A stretch of DNA of 64,000 nt from Streptomyces sp. TLI_105. Its GTDB lineage: Bacteria; Actinomycetota; Actinomycetes; Streptomycetales; Streptomycetaceae. Every line of letters begins with the position of its first letter. The first letter of the stretch is position 1. Both the position numbers and the translations under genes were made by a program. Positions 9,228 through 19,389 of this stretch are shown one piece after another. Below the pieces are notes generated by a model. It searched no databases, was not told where the DNA came from, and saw nothing but the letters and a program-made list of their open reading frames with translations. The DNA is taken from positions 8,006,001-8,070,000 of the forward strand of contig NZ_FNSM01000001.1 of assembly GCF_900105415.1 (NCBI RefSeq), read 5' to 3'.

Positions 9228-10271
9228 CTATTCCTGCTTCTCGCCGGAGGCGAAGCGGGAGATGACCAGGGCGACGATGATGATGAGGCCGTTGAGGAAC
9301 TGGTTCCACAAGGGCGGTACCCCCGCCAGCGTCATGACGTTGACGACGAGCTGGAGGGTCAGTACACCCGTCAGGGCACCGAAGACCGACCCCTTGCCGC
9401 CGTTGAGGCTCACGCCGCCGATGACGGTCGCCGCGAACACCTGGAAGATCCAGCCGCTGCCCTGGGTCGCGGAGATGGAGCCGTAGTGGCCGCTGTAGAG
9501 GATGCCGGCGAACGCGGCGAGCACACCGCCGACGACGAGGGCGATCCACACGATCCGTTCGACGCGGATGCCGGCGGTGCGGGCCGCCTCGGGGTTGCCG
9601 CCGATGGCGTAGAGGGCCCGGCCGTGCCGCAGCCAGGCCAGCGCGCTGCCACCGATGGCGAAGAGCGCCGCGCAGACCCAGATCGCGGCGGGTACGCCGA
9701 GCCAGGACGCCTTGCCCAGATAGGTGAACGACGGCGGCAGGTCGATGATGGACTGGCCCTCGGACAGCGCGACCTGGAGGCCGCGCAGCATGGTGAGGGC
9801 CCCCAGCGTCACGATGAAGCCGTTGAGGCGCAGCTTGAGGATCAGGAATCCGTTGACGGCGCCGATCAGCGCGCCGACGAGCAGGCACAGGGGGACGGCC
9901 GTCCACTCGGGAAGGAGCCCGAGACCGCTGAACCGGCCTCCGCTGGTGGGCAGGACCAGCCAGACGGCGACGAGGGGAGCGACACCGATGGTCGACTCCA
10001 GGGAGAGGTCCATCCGCCCGCAGATCAGGATGAACGTCGTGGCGAGGACGAGCAGGCTCAGCTCGGTGGACTGCTGGGCGACGCCGATGAGGTTGTCGGC
10101 GGTGAGGAAGGCCGGCGAGACGATGAATCCGATCAGGCCGAGCACCAGGATGGCGGGGACGAGGGACAGCTCGCGGAAGCGGCCGAGGTCGACGCGGCGG
10201 CGCACGGGGTCCGCTGCGGCCGGCTCCGTCGCGCTCGTCGCGGGCTCGGTGAGATCTGTGGTGGCGGACAT
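9228..10271 (-). CDS. Sugar ABC transporter permease (RbsC type)
   Basis: 347-residue permease of the ribose/xylose-type importer family, with 8-10 hydrophobic segments beginning at LSLVPAILVLGLIGFIVSP. Family hallmarks present: GRMDLSLESTIG in the second segment region, LNGFIVTLGALTMLRG, and GNPEAARTAGI before IGGVSLNGGKGSVFG. The ATG at 10271 lies two bases after the stop of the ATPase gene, indicating tight coupling. It likely imports L-fucose for the divergently transcribed catabolic operon. Confidence 0.93.
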   Translation of the reverse strand: MSATTDLTEPATSATEPAAADPVRRRVDLGRFRELSLVPAILVLGLIGFIVSPAFLTADNLIGVAQQSTELSLLVLATTFILICGRMDLSLESTIGVAPLVAVWLVLPTSGGRFSGLGLLPEWTAVPLCLLVGALIGAVNGFLILKLRLNGFIVTLGALTMLRGLQVALSEGQSIIDLPPSFTYLGKASWLGVPAAIWVCAALFAIGGSALAWLRHGRALYAIGGNPEAARTAGIRVERIVWIALVVGGVLAAFAGILYSGHYGSISATQGSGWIFQVFAATVIGGVSLNGGKGSVFGALTGVLTLQLVVNVMTLAGVPPLWNQFLNGLIIIVALVISRFASGEKQE

Positions 10272-10273
10272 GA

Positions 10274-11860
<1,587 letters not shown>

Positions 11861-11921
11861 GGTGGATACCGTCCTTCGTGTGCGGATGCCGGGGTGCTGG
11901 GGAACGCGGGGAGCGGTGCGG

Positions 11922-11945
11922 GGAGAGGGCGATGTCACCCTCTCC
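11922..11945 (-). promoter_or_regulatory. 8-bp stem-loop between binding-protein and ATPase genes
   Basis: GGAGAGGG (11922-11929) and CCCTCTCC (11938-11945) are exact inverse complements around an 8-base loop, placed just after the stop of the binding-protein gene. Its position matches the hairpin after the binding-protein gene of the first operon, so it may again favour excess binding protein. Confidence 0.5.
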
Positions 11946-11962
11946 ACCGCGGGTGTCGGCGG

Positions 11963-13012
11963 TCAGCCGACGTTGTTGCCCCACAGGGCCTTGTCCTCGA
12001 CGTTCTCCTTGGTCACCAGCGGAGCGGGCAGCTGGTCCTCCAGGCCGTTCGGGATCTTGACGATGGTGGAGCCGTGGTCCGTCGCACCCGGCTGGAAGGT
12101 CTTGCCCTCGGTCGCTGCCTTGGCGTAGTACAGCGCGTACTTGGCGTAGAGGTCGGCGGGCTGGGAGACGGTGGCGTCGATCTGCCCCTTGCGGATCGCG
12201 TCGAACTCCTGCGGGATGCCGTCGTTGGAGATGATCGAGATGTGGCCCTTCGCGCCGGCCGGCTTCAGCAGCCCCTTCTGCTCCAGGAGTGCCAGCGTCG
12301 GCTGCAGGAAGACGCCGCCGGCCTGCATGTAGATGCCGTTCAGATCCGGGTTCTGGGCGAGCAGCGACTGGAGCTTCGCGGAGGCCACGTCGCCCTTCCA
12401 GTCGGTGGGCAGCTCGAAGACCTTGATCTTCGGGAACTTCGTCTTCATGCACGCGGCGAACGCCTCGGAGCGGTCGCGCCCGTTGATGGAGTCCAGGGCG
12501 CCCTGCAGTTCGGCGACCTTGCCCTCGCCGGTCAGCTGCTTGCCGAGGAACTCGCAGGCCTTGGTGCCGTACGCCCGGTTGTCGGCCCGGACCACCATGT
12601 AGACGTCGCCCTTGTCCGGCCGGGTGTCGACGCTGACCACCGGGATCTTCGCCGCCGACAGGGTGTCGAGGGTCGAGGCCACGGCTCCGGTGTCCTGGGG
12701 CGCCATGACGACGGCCTTGGCCCCGGTGTTCTGGAACACCTGCACGTTGGCGACCAGCTTGGTGACGTCGTTCTGCGAGTTGCTCAGGGGCAGCGTGTGG
12801 ACACCTCCGGACGCGATGTCCTTGTTCAGGTACTGCGCGTAGGAGTTCCAGAAGTCGGAGTCGGAGCGCGGCAGGTCGATGCCGATGGCGGGCTTGCCGC
12901 TGCCGGAGGCGGCCGAGTCCGCGCCCTCGCGGTTGCACGCGGTGGCGAGGGACAGCGCCGCGAGGACGGCGACGGCTGCCGTGGCGGTGGAACGGGTGCG
13001 AGCGAGCTTCAT
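11963..13012 (-). CDS. Periplasmic-type sugar-binding lipoprotein (RbsB type)
   Basis: 349-residue substrate-binding protein. MKLARTRSTATAAVAVLAAL precedes a lipobox-like LATAC, so it should be a surface lipoprotein. The mature part has the type-1 fold of ribose-binding proteins (IGIDLPRSDSDFWNSYAQYL, later AVVMAPQDTGAV, VDTRPDKGDVYMVV and ISNDGIPQEFDAIRKGQIDATV). It is first in the importer operon and divergent from the fucose operon, with 470 bases between start codons. L-fucose is the most likely ligand by context; this is not readable from sequence. Confidence 0.92.
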   Translation of the reverse strand: MKLARTRSTATAAVAVLAALSLATACNREGADSAASGSGKPAIGIDLPRSDSDFWNSYAQYLNKDIASGGVHTLPLSNSQNDVTKLVANVQVFQNTGAKAVVMAPQDTGAVASTLDTLSAAKIPVVSVDTRPDKGDVYMVVRADNRAYGTKACEFLGKQLTGEGKVAELQGALDSINGRDRSEAFAACMKTKFPKIKVFELPTDWKGDVASAKLQSLLAQNPDLNGIYMQAGGVFLQPTLALLEQKGLLKPAGAKGHISIISNDGIPQEFDAIRKGQIDATVSQPADLYAKYALYYAKAATEGKTFQPGATDHGSTIVKIPNGLEDQLPAPLVTKENVEDKALWGNNVG

Positions 13013-13215
13013 GACCGTGTTCTCTCCTGAGCCGGGGCGGGGGAGCCGCAGAGCGAGGGTGGGAGGTGGCGGATTCGCCTGCCGGGGAGGGCGAGCCCGC
13101 CGTCCGGGCGGAGGGCGGCCCGGCGCGTGGCGTGCGGGACCGTGCCCGGGGAAAGGCACGTGAGGTCCAGCCGGTGGCCGAGGCTTCGGAGGCGAGTGGA
13201 TGCGGAGGCACCTCG

Positions 13216-13275
13216 TATTCCTCCGATGTATCCCGGACGTCGAGGACGTTACGACGGTGTTGCCGACGTTGACAA
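13216..13275 (-). promoter_or_regulatory. Promoter and GntR-type operator of the RbsABC importer operon
   Basis: Minus strand: -35 TTGTCA (13275-13270) and -10 TAACGT (13251-13246), 18 bases apart. Just downstream lies an imperfect operator (13216-13232, TATTCCTC-C-GATGTATC on the plus strand) whose right half matches the perfect palindrome at 13322-13338. A repressor bound here would block transcription soon after initiation. Confidence 0.6.
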
Positions 13276-13321
13276 GGGTCCGCTCACAACGATTTACCGG
13301 ACGTCAGGCCTGGAGTTCCGA

Positions 13322-13370
13322 GATACATCGGATGTATCCGTTGCGGGTCCCGCCTCCTTGTGTCTACAGT
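13322..13370 (+). promoter_or_regulatory. Promoter and perfect GntR/FadR-type operator of fucose operon 1
   Basis: GATACATC-G-GATGTATC (13322-13338) is an exact 17-base palindrome of the kind bound by FCD-domain GntR regulators. Two bases later comes -35 TTGCGG (13341-13346) and, 18 bases on, -10 TACAGT (13365-13370), about 112 bases before the first start codon. The FadR-like regulator at 8445-9146 is the likely binder. Confidence 0.65.
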
Positions 13371-13482
13371 CGCGCTGCCGCCATACCTCCGACGACCGTG
13401 TCCGAAGCCTGAGGACGCGGGCCGTCGAAGACACCTGCGGTCGACCTCCTCGACGAACCAGCCATGGCAAGGGAGTTATCCT

Positions 13483-14334
13483 GTGAAACTGCTACGTGTC
13501 GGTGCCCCCGGTGAGGAGCGGCCCGCCGTCCGCACCGACGACGGCCGGCTGCTCGACCTCTCCTCCGTGGCCTCCGACATCGACGGCGCCTTCCTCGCCT
13601 CGGGCGGTCTCGACCGGGCTCGTACGGCGCTGGCGGAGGGATCGCTGCCCGAGCTGGACCCGGAAGGACTACGCATCGGGGCACCCGTCGCCCGCCCCGG
13701 CAAGGTCGTCTGCGTCGGCCTGAACTACCGGGACCACGCCGCCGAGACCGGCGCGCCGCTCCCCTCGCGACCGGTCGTGTTCATGAAGGACCCCGGCACG
13801 GTCGTGGGCCCGTACGACGAGGTGCTGATCCCCCGCCGCTCGGTGAAGACGGACTGGGAGGTCGAACTCGCCGTCGTCATCGGCCGCCGGGCGCGCTACC
13901 TCGACGGGCCGGCCGCCGCGCGAGCCGTGATCGCGGGATACGCGGTCAGCCACGACGTGTCGGAGCGCGAGTTCCAACTGGAGTACTCGCCCCAGTGGGA
14001 CCTGGGCAAGTCCTGCGAGACCTTCAACCCCCTCGGCCCCTGGCTCGTCACCGCAGACGAGGTCGGAGACCCCCAGAACCTCGGACTCCACCTCAGCGTC
14101 AACGGTGTGAAGCGGCAGGACGGCCACACCGGCGACATGATCTTCCCGGTCGACCACATCGTGTCGTACCTCAGCCAGTACATGGTCCTGGAGCCGGGCG
14201 ACGTCATCAACACGGGCACGCCCGCCGGCGTGGCCCTCGGCCTGCCCGGCACCCCCTTCCTGACTCCCGGCGACACCGTCGAGCTGTCCGTCGACGGGCT
14301 CGGCAGCCAGCGCCAGACCTTCGGCCAAGCGTGA
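13483..14334 (+). CDS. Fumarylacetoacetate hydrolase-family 2,4-diketo-3-deoxy-L-fuconate hydrolase
   Basis: 283-residue FAH-fold enzyme, first gene of fucose operon 1. Predicted to split 2,4-diketo-3-deoxy-L-fuconate into pyruvate and L-lactate, the last step of non-phosphorylative fucose oxidation. FAH landmarks: [28 protein letters not shown], the metal-binding [12 protein letters not shown], and [10 protein letters not shown]; the tail has [16 protein letters not shown] start at GTG 13483, where GGGAG lies seven bases upstream; this aligns exactly with the ATG start of the paralogue at 43824. Substrate is assigned from the surrounding complete pathway. Confidence 0.88.
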   Translation: MKLLRVGAPGEERPAVRTDDGRLLDLSSVASDIDGAFLASGGLDRARTALAEGSLPELDPEGLRIGAPVARPGKVVCVGLNYRDHAAETGAPLPSRPVVFMKDPGTVVGPYDEVLIPRRSVKTDWEVELAVVIGRRARYLDGPAAARAVIAGYAVSHDVSEREFQLEYSPQWDLGKSCETFNPLGPWLVTADEVGDPQNLGLHLSVNGVKRQDGHTGDMIFPVDHIVSYLSQYMVLEPGDVINTGTPAGVALGLPGTPFLTPGDTVELSVDGLGSQRQTFGQA

Positions 14335-14345
14335 AAGGCACCCCC

Positions 14346-15683
14346 TTGACTGCAACTCCCGCCCGGATCACCGCGGTCGACACCTTCGACATCCGCTTCC
14401 CGACCTCACGGGAGCTGGACGGCTCGGACGCGATGAACCCGGACCCCGACTACTCCGCCGCCTACCTGATCCTGCGCACCGACGCGACCGACGGGCTCGA
14501 AGGACACGGCTTCACCTTCACCATCGGACGCGGCAACGACGTCCAGGTCGCCGCCGTCGACGCGCTGCGGCACCACGTGGTGGGACGCCCCGTGGCGGAA
14601 CTGTGCGCCGACCCGGGCTCCCTCAGCCGTGACCTGATCGGAGACAGCCAGCTGCGCTGGCTCGGCCCCGAGAAGGGCGTGATGCACATGGCGATCGGCG
14701 CCGTCGTCAACGCCGTGTGGGACCTCGCCGCCAAGCGCGAGGGCAAGCCGCTGTGGCAGCTGCTCGCCCACGCCGAGCCGGAGTGGCTGGTCTCCCAGGT
14801 CGACTTCCGCTACATCGCCGACGCCCTCACACCCGAGGAAGCCCTCCACCTCCTCAGCGAGGGGCGCGCAGGGATCGCCGAACGCGAGGCGGCGCTGCTG
14901 GAACGCGGCTACCCCGGCTACACCACGTCCCCGGGCTGGCTCGGCTACTCCGACGACAAGCTCACCCGGCTCGCCCGGCAGGCGGTCGCGGACGGCTTCA
15001 CCCAGATCAAGCTCAAGGTCGGCGCCGACCTCGACGACGACATCCGACGACTGCGCACCGCACGTGCCGCCGTCGGCGCCGGCATCCGCATCGCCATCGA
15101 CGCCAACCAGCGGTGGAACGTGAACGAGGCGATCGACTGGACCGGCGCCCTCGCCGAATTCGACCCGTACTGGATCGAGGAGCCCACCAGCCCCGACGAC
15201 ATCCTCGGCCACGCGACGATCCGCAAGGCCGTGACACCGGTGAAGGTCGCCACGGGCGAGCACGTCCAGAACCGTGTCGTCTTCAAGCAGCTCCTGGAAG
15301 CCGGCGCCATCGACGTCCTCCAGATCGACGCCGCCCGGGTGGGAGGCGTGAACGAGAACCTCGCGATCCTGCTGCTCGCAGCCAAGTCCGGTGTGCCGGT
15401 CTGCCCGCACGCCGGCGGGGTGGGGCTGTGCGAGCTGGTGCAGCACCTGTCGATGTTCGACTACCTCGCACTGTCCGGCACCACGGAGAACCGCGTGATC
15501 GAATACGTCGACCACCTCCACCAGCACTTCACCGACCCCGTGGTGATACGCGACGGCCACTACGCCGCGCCGCTCGCCCCCGGCTTCTCCGCCGCCATGC
15601 GGGCGGAGTCCATCGCCGAGTACCGCTACCCGGACGGAACGTTCTGGGTCGCCGACCGCACCGGACAGGAGAACGCGGCATGA
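14346..15683 (+). CDS. L-fuconate dehydratase (enolase superfamily)
   Basis: 445 residues; dehydrates L-fuconate to 2-keto-3-deoxy-L-fuconate. The full enolase-superfamily catalytic set is present: K222/K224 in IKLKVG, D252 in AIDANQRW, E278 in [11 protein letters not shown], a glutamate in [12 protein letters not shown] and a histidine in [14 protein letters not shown]. Spacing matches the characterised Xanthomonas L-fuconate dehydratase with a constant offset. I chose the TTG at 14346: AAAGG sits 7 bases before it, and it aligns with the GTG start of the paralogue at 42960. An in-frame GTG at 14331 overlaps the previous stop and is the alternative. The gene overlaps the next by four bases. 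Confidence 0.93.
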   Translation: MTATPARITAVDTFDIRFPTSRELDGSDAMNPDPDYSAAYLILRTDATDGLEGHGFTFTIGRGNDVQVAAVDALRHHVVGRPVAELCADPGSLSRDLIGDSQLRWLGPEKGVMHMAIGAVVNAVWDLAAKREGKPLWQLLAHAEPEWLVSQVDFRYIADALTPEEALHLLSEGRAGIAEREAALLERGYPGYTTSPGWLGYSDDKLTRLARQAVADGFTQIKLKVGADLDDDIRRLRTARAAVGAGIRIAIDANQRWNVNEAIDWTGALAEFDPYWIEEPTSPDDILGHATIRKAVTPVKVATGEHVQNRVVFKQLLEAGAIDVLQIDAARVGGVNENLAILLLAAKSGVPVCPHAGGVGLCELVQHLSMFDYLALSGTTENRVIEYVDHLHQHFTDPVVIRDGHYAAPLAPGFSAAMRAESIAEYRYPDGTFWVADRTGQENAA

Positions 15684-16438
15684 CCGAGCTGTCAGGCCTC
15701 AGGGCCGTCGTCACCGGCGGCGCTTCCGGCATCGGACTGGCCACGGCCCGCGCGCTGGCCGCGCGCGGCGCGGCGGTCGCCGTGCTCGACCTCGACCCGG
15801 CCGGCGTGCCCGAACCGGTGCTCTCCCTCAAGGCCGACGTCGGGGACGACGCCTCGGTACGCACGGCTGTGGACACCGCCGCCGCGCGACTGGGCGGGAT
15901 CGACATCCTCGTCAACAACGCGGGCATCGGCGCCGCCGGGACCGTCGAGGACAACGACGACGAGCAGTGGCACCGCGTCCTGGACGTCAACGTCGTCGGC
16001 ATGGTCCGCACCACCAGGGCCGCCCTGCCTCATCTGCGCCGATCCGCACACGCCGCCGTCGTCAACACCTGCTCCATCGCGGCCACCGCCGGGCTGCCGC
16101 AGCGGGCCCTGTACTCCGCGAGCAAGGGCGCCGTACTGTCCCTGACCCTCGCCATGGCCGCGGACCACGTCCGCGAGGGCATCCGGGTCAACTGCGTCAA
16201 CCCCGGCACCGCCGACACGCCCTGGGTGGGCCGGCTCCTGGAAGCCGCCGAGGACCCCCGGGCCGAGCGCGCCGCCCTCGAAGGCCGCCAGCCCATGGGC
16301 CGACTGGTCACGGCCGAGGAGGTGGCGGCTGCCATCGTGTACCTCGCCGGTCCCGCCGCGGCCAGCGTCACCGGCACCGCACTCGCGGTCGACGGCGGCA
16401 TGCAAGGACTGCGCCTGCGCCCGGCGGTCCGCCAGTGA
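15680..16438 (+). CDS. SDR-family 2-keto-3-deoxy-L-fuconate dehydrogenase
   Basis: 252-residue short-chain dehydrogenase. The NAD-binding [12 protein letters not shown] is at residues about 11-22, NNAG near 86, the catalytic YSASKGA near 151, and the family tail VDGGM near the end. In the pathway it should oxidise 2-keto-3-deoxy-L-fuconate at C4 to the 2,4-diketo acid used by the FAH-type enzyme. ATGA overlap with the dehydratase stop and GTGA overlap with the next gene. Role inferred from operon completeness; SDR substrate cannot be read from sequence. Confidence 0.88.
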   Translation: MTELSGLRAVVTGGASGIGLATARALAARGAAVAVLDLDPAGVPEPVLSLKADVGDDASVRTAVDTAAARLGGIDILVNNAGIGAAGTVEDNDDEQWHRVLDVNVVGMVRTTRAALPHLRRSAHAAVVNTCSIAATAGLPQRALYSASKGAVLSLTLAMAADHVREGIRVNCVNPGTADTPWVGRLLEAAEDPRAERAALEGRQPMGRLVTAEEVAAAIVYLAGPAAASVTGTALAVDGGMQGLRLRPAVRQ

Positions 16439-17445
16439 GGACCACCACCGCGGGCGGCGATGCCCGCCGGGGCTCACGCCTGGCGCTGGGCTGCGCCGCC
16501 CTCGGCAACCTCTACGAGCCGGTGAGCGACGAGACGGCCCGCGCCACCGTCGACGCCGCCTGGGACGCCGGCGTCCGCACCTTCGACACCGCACCCCACT
16601 ACGGTCTGGGCCTGTCGGAGCGGCGCCTGGGGGCGGCCCTGCACGGCCGCCCCCGAGACGCGTACACCCTCTCCACCAAGGTGGGCCGCCTCCTCGTGCC
16701 CGACGCCGAGGGCCGCGCCGGCGACGACCTCGCCCACGGCTTCGCCGTTCCGGCGACCCACCGTCGAGTCTGGGACTTCAGCGCCGACGGGGTGCTGCGC
16801 TCCCTGGAGGCGAGCCTGGACCGCCTCGGCCTCGACCGTGTCGACCTCGCCCTCCTGCACGATCCTGACGACCACGCCGAGCAGGCCCTGCGCGAGGCGT
16901 ACCCGGCCCTTGAGCGGCTGCGCGCCGAAGGCGTGGTCGGGGCGATCGGCGTCGGGATGAACCAGTCCGCGCTGCCCGCCCGCTTCCTGCGCGAGACCGA
17001 CATCGACGTGGTCCTCCTCGCCGGCCGCTACACCCTGCTCGATCAGGACGGGCTCGGCGAGCTGCTGCCGGAGGCGGCCGCCCGCGGTCGTGACGTGATC
17101 ATCGGAGGCGTACTCAACTCCGGCCTGCTCACCGATCCGAGACCGGGTGCCACGTATGACTACGCGCCCGCCCCGCAGCCTGTGCTCGACCGTGCCCTTC
17201 GGCTCCTGGCGATCACCGGACGCCACGGCGTCCCGCTGCGCGCCGCCGCCCTTCACTTCCCGTTCGGTCACCCCGCCGTCGCAAGCGTCCTGACGGGCGC
17301 ACGGTCCCCCGAGGAGGTGCGCGACACCGTGGAGCAGCTGCGCCGGCCGGTCCCGGACGCGCTGTGGGACGAACTGCGCGCCGAGGGTCTCCTCGCGGCG
17401 GGTGTCCCCGTTCCCCACGCCGCACCGTCGAAGGAGGAGTCATGA
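16435..17445 (+). CDS. Aldo/keto reductase-family L-fucose 1-dehydrogenase
   Basis: 336 residues, AKR TIM barrel. The catalytic tetrad is visible: Asp and Tyr in FDTAPHYGLG, Lys in LSTKVGR, His in LLHDPDDH. Members of this AKR branch oxidise L-fucose or D-threo-aldoses at C1, here giving L-fucono-lactone as the entry step of the pathway. Start is GTG 16435, overlapping the SDR stop codon. The C-terminal third (PRPGATYDYAPAP, FGHPAVASVLTGARSPEEV) is shared with the paralogue at 39794-40786. Substrate assignment comes from context. Confidence 0.87.
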   Translation: MRTTTAGGDARRGSRLALGCAALGNLYEPVSDETARATVDAAWDAGVRTFDTAPHYGLGLSERRLGAALHGRPRDAYTLSTKVGRLLVPDAEGRAGDDLAHGFAVPATHRRVWDFSADGVLRSLEASLDRLGLDRVDLALLHDPDDHAEQALREAYPALERLRAEGVVGAIGVGMNQSALPARFLRETDIDVVLLAGRYTLLDQDGLGELLPEAAARGRDVIIGGVLNSGLLTDPRPGATYDYAPAPQPVLDRALRLLAITGRHGVPLRAAALHFPFGHPAVASVLTGARSPEEVRDTVEQLRRPVPDALWDELRAEGLLAAGVPVPHAAPSKEES

Positions 17446-17753
17446 GGGTCGCCCTGCACACCAGGGTCCGCGCCGACCGCGTGGAGGAGTACGAGGCGGC
17501 GCACCGCGAGGTGCCCGAGGAGCTGACCGACGCCATCCGCGCCGCCGGCGTGAGCGAGTGGACGATCTGGCGCAGCGGCACCGATCTGTTCCACGCACTC
17601 GAGGTCGACGACTACGCGGCGATGATCGCCACGCTCGGGAGGCTGCCCGTCAACATCGCCTGGCAGGCGCGGATGGCGGGACTCCTGGACGTCGCCCACG
17701 ACTACTCCGCCGAGGGAGCGGAAGCCTCGCTGCCGGTGGTGTGGCAGCTGTGA
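17442..17753 (+). CDS. L-fucose/L-rhamnose mutarotase (RhaM-like)
   Basis: 103-residue protein of the L-rhamnose mutarotase family, interconverting sugar anomers so that the dehydrogenase gets its preferred form. Family features: H in LHTRVRADRVEEYEAAHREV, WTIWRSGTDLFHALEVDDYA, and the terminal VVWQL. A strong AAGGAGG ribosome-binding site lies within the end of the preceding gene, and the ATG overlaps its stop by four bases. The stop is overlapped by the next gene's GTG. Confidence 0.9.
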   Translation: MRVALHTRVRADRVEEYEAAHREVPEELTDAIRAAGVSEWTIWRSGTDLFHALEVDDYAAMIATLGRLPVNIAWQARMAGLLDVAHDYSAEGAEASLPVVWQL

Positions 17754-18658
17754 CCACCCCCTACCCCGAGCTCCGCGTCGTCGATGCCCACCACCACCTC
17801 TGGGAGCTGTCCGTACGCGACCAGGACTGGATCTCCGGACCCGAACTGGCTTCGCTACGGCGTGATTTCACCCTTGCCGACCTGGAGCCCGAGGCCCGCG
17901 CGGCCGGAGTCGTCGCCACCGTGCTGGTGCAGACGATCACCGTGCCGGAGGAGACCCCGGAATTCCTGTCCCTGGCCGCGCGCAGCGACCTGGTCGCCGG
18001 TGTGGTCGGCTGGACCGACCTGACCGCCGCCGACGTCGCCGACACACTCGCGAGCCTGCGAGGAGGACCGGGCGGCGACCATCTGGTCGGCATCCGTCAC
18101 CAGGTGCAGGGAGAACCTGACCCTCGCTGGCTCACCCGCCCCGACGTGCTGCGCGGTCTCGCCGCGGTCGCCGAGGCCGGGCTCGTCTACGACCTCGTGG
18201 TGAAGCCCCATCAGCTGGAGGCCGCGACGGAGGCCGCCGCACTCCTGCCGGGACTCACCTTCGTCCTCGACCACCTGGGCAAACCGCCCATCGGATCCGG
18301 TGAACTCGCCCCCTGGACCCGGCGGATCCGACGGCTCGCCTCCCTGCCCAACACCGTCTGCAAACTCTCCGGCATGGTCACCGAGGCCGACTGGGACTCA
18401 TGGACCCCGGACGACCTCGTGCCGTACGCCGACACGGTCCTGGACGCCTTCGGGCCGGAGCGGCTGATGTACGGATCCGACTGGCCCGTCTGCCGTCTCG
18501 CGGCCACCTACGCCGAAGTCCTCGGCGCCGCACACGCGGTGACGGCGCGGCTCGATCCGGCGGAACGCCACGAGGTCTTCGCCGGAACCGCCACGCGGAC
18601 CTACGGGCTGACCGTCACAGGCTCCCCGGGTACGCCGAAGGAAGCACCATGCGCATAG
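17750..18658 (+). CDS. Amidohydrolase-family L-fucono-lactonase
   Basis: 302-residue amidohydrolase of the COG3618 type that hydrolyses L-fuconolactone to L-fuconate. Metal-binding DAHHHLWEL is close to the N-terminus, FVLDHLGKPPI is mid-protein and LMYGSDWPVC near the end, as in characterised fuconolactonases. Start GTG 17750 overlaps the mutarotase stop. The C-terminus extends about 15 residues past the paralogue and overlaps the lutA-like gene by 10 bases. Confidence 0.9.
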   Translation: MTTPYPELRVVDAHHHLWELSVRDQDWISGPELASLRRDFTLADLEPEARAAGVVATVLVQTITVPEETPEFLSLAARSDLVAGVVGWTDLTAADVADTLASLRGGPGGDHLVGIRHQVQGEPDPRWLTRPDVLRGLAAVAEAGLVYDLVVKPHQLEAATEAAALLPGLTFVLDHLGKPPIGSGELAPWTRRIRRLASLPNTVCKLSGMVTEADWDSWTPDDLVPYADTVLDAFGPERLMYGSDWPVCRLAATYAEVLGAAHAVTARLDPAERHEVFAGTATRTYGLTVTGSPGTPKEAPCA

Positions 18659-19389
18659 CCCTCTTCATCACCTGCTTCAACGACACGATGTTCCCCCGGA
18701 CGGGCCGCGCGGTCACCGCACTCCTCGAGCGCCTCGGCCACACCGTCGAGTTCCCGCAAGGGCAGACCTGCTGCGGCCAGATGCACTTCAACACCGGCTA
18801 CCGCCCCGAGGCCCTGTCCCTGGTGCGCCGCTTCGCCGAGGTCTTCGCGGGCTACGACGCCGTCGTCGCCCCTTCCGGATCGTGTGCCGGCATGGTGCGC
18901 GGCCACCACCGCGTGGTGGCCGCCCAGTACGGGGACCCGGCCCTCGCCGAGGCGGTCGATCGGGTGGTGCCGACGGTGTACGAACTGTCGGAACTCCTCG
19001 TCGACGTGCTCGGCGTCACCGACGTCGGGGCGTACTTCCCACACCGCGTCACCTACCACCCGACCTGCCACTCGCTGCGCATGCTGCGGGTCGGCGACCG
19101 GCCCCTGCAGTTGCTGCGCGCGGTGAAGGGCATCGACCTCGTCGAACTGCCCGACGCCGGATCCTGCTGCGGCTTCGGCGGCACCTTCGCGCTGAAGAAC
19201 GCGGACGTGTCCAACGCGATGCTGGCCGACAAGATGCGCCATGTCCAGGGCACTCGCGCGGAGTTCCTGTGCGCCGGCGACAACTCGTGCCTCGCGCACA
19301 TCGGCGGCGGTCTCTCGCGCCTCCGCACCGGCGTCGGCACCATGCACCTGGCCGAGATCCTGGCCGCCACGGAAGGACACGTACGGTGA
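18649..19389 (+). CDS. lutA: L-lactate oxidation protein LutA/LldE-like, cysteine-rich Fe-S domain
   Basis: 246-residue CCG-domain protein, one of three subunits of the NAD-independent L-lactate dehydrogenase complex. The two cysteine-rich repeats are visible: QTCCGQMHFNTGY (about residue 40) and DAGSCCGFGGTF (about residue 170). It is embedded in the fucose operon because the pathway ends in pyruvate plus L-lactate. The start overlaps the lactonase end, its stop is overlapped by the GTG of lutB. Confidence 0.93.
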   Translation: MRIALFITCFNDTMFPRTGRAVTALLERLGHTVEFPQGQTCCGQMHFNTGYRPEALSLVRRFAEVFAGYDAVVAPSGSCAGMVRGHHRVVAAQYGDPALAEAVDRVVPTVYELSELLVDVLGVTDVGAYFPHRVTYHPTCHSLRMLRVGDRPLQLLRAVKGIDLVELPDAGSCCGFGGTFALKNADVSNAMLADKMRHVQGTRAEFLCAGDNSCLAHIGGGLSRLRTGVGTMHLAEILAATEGHVR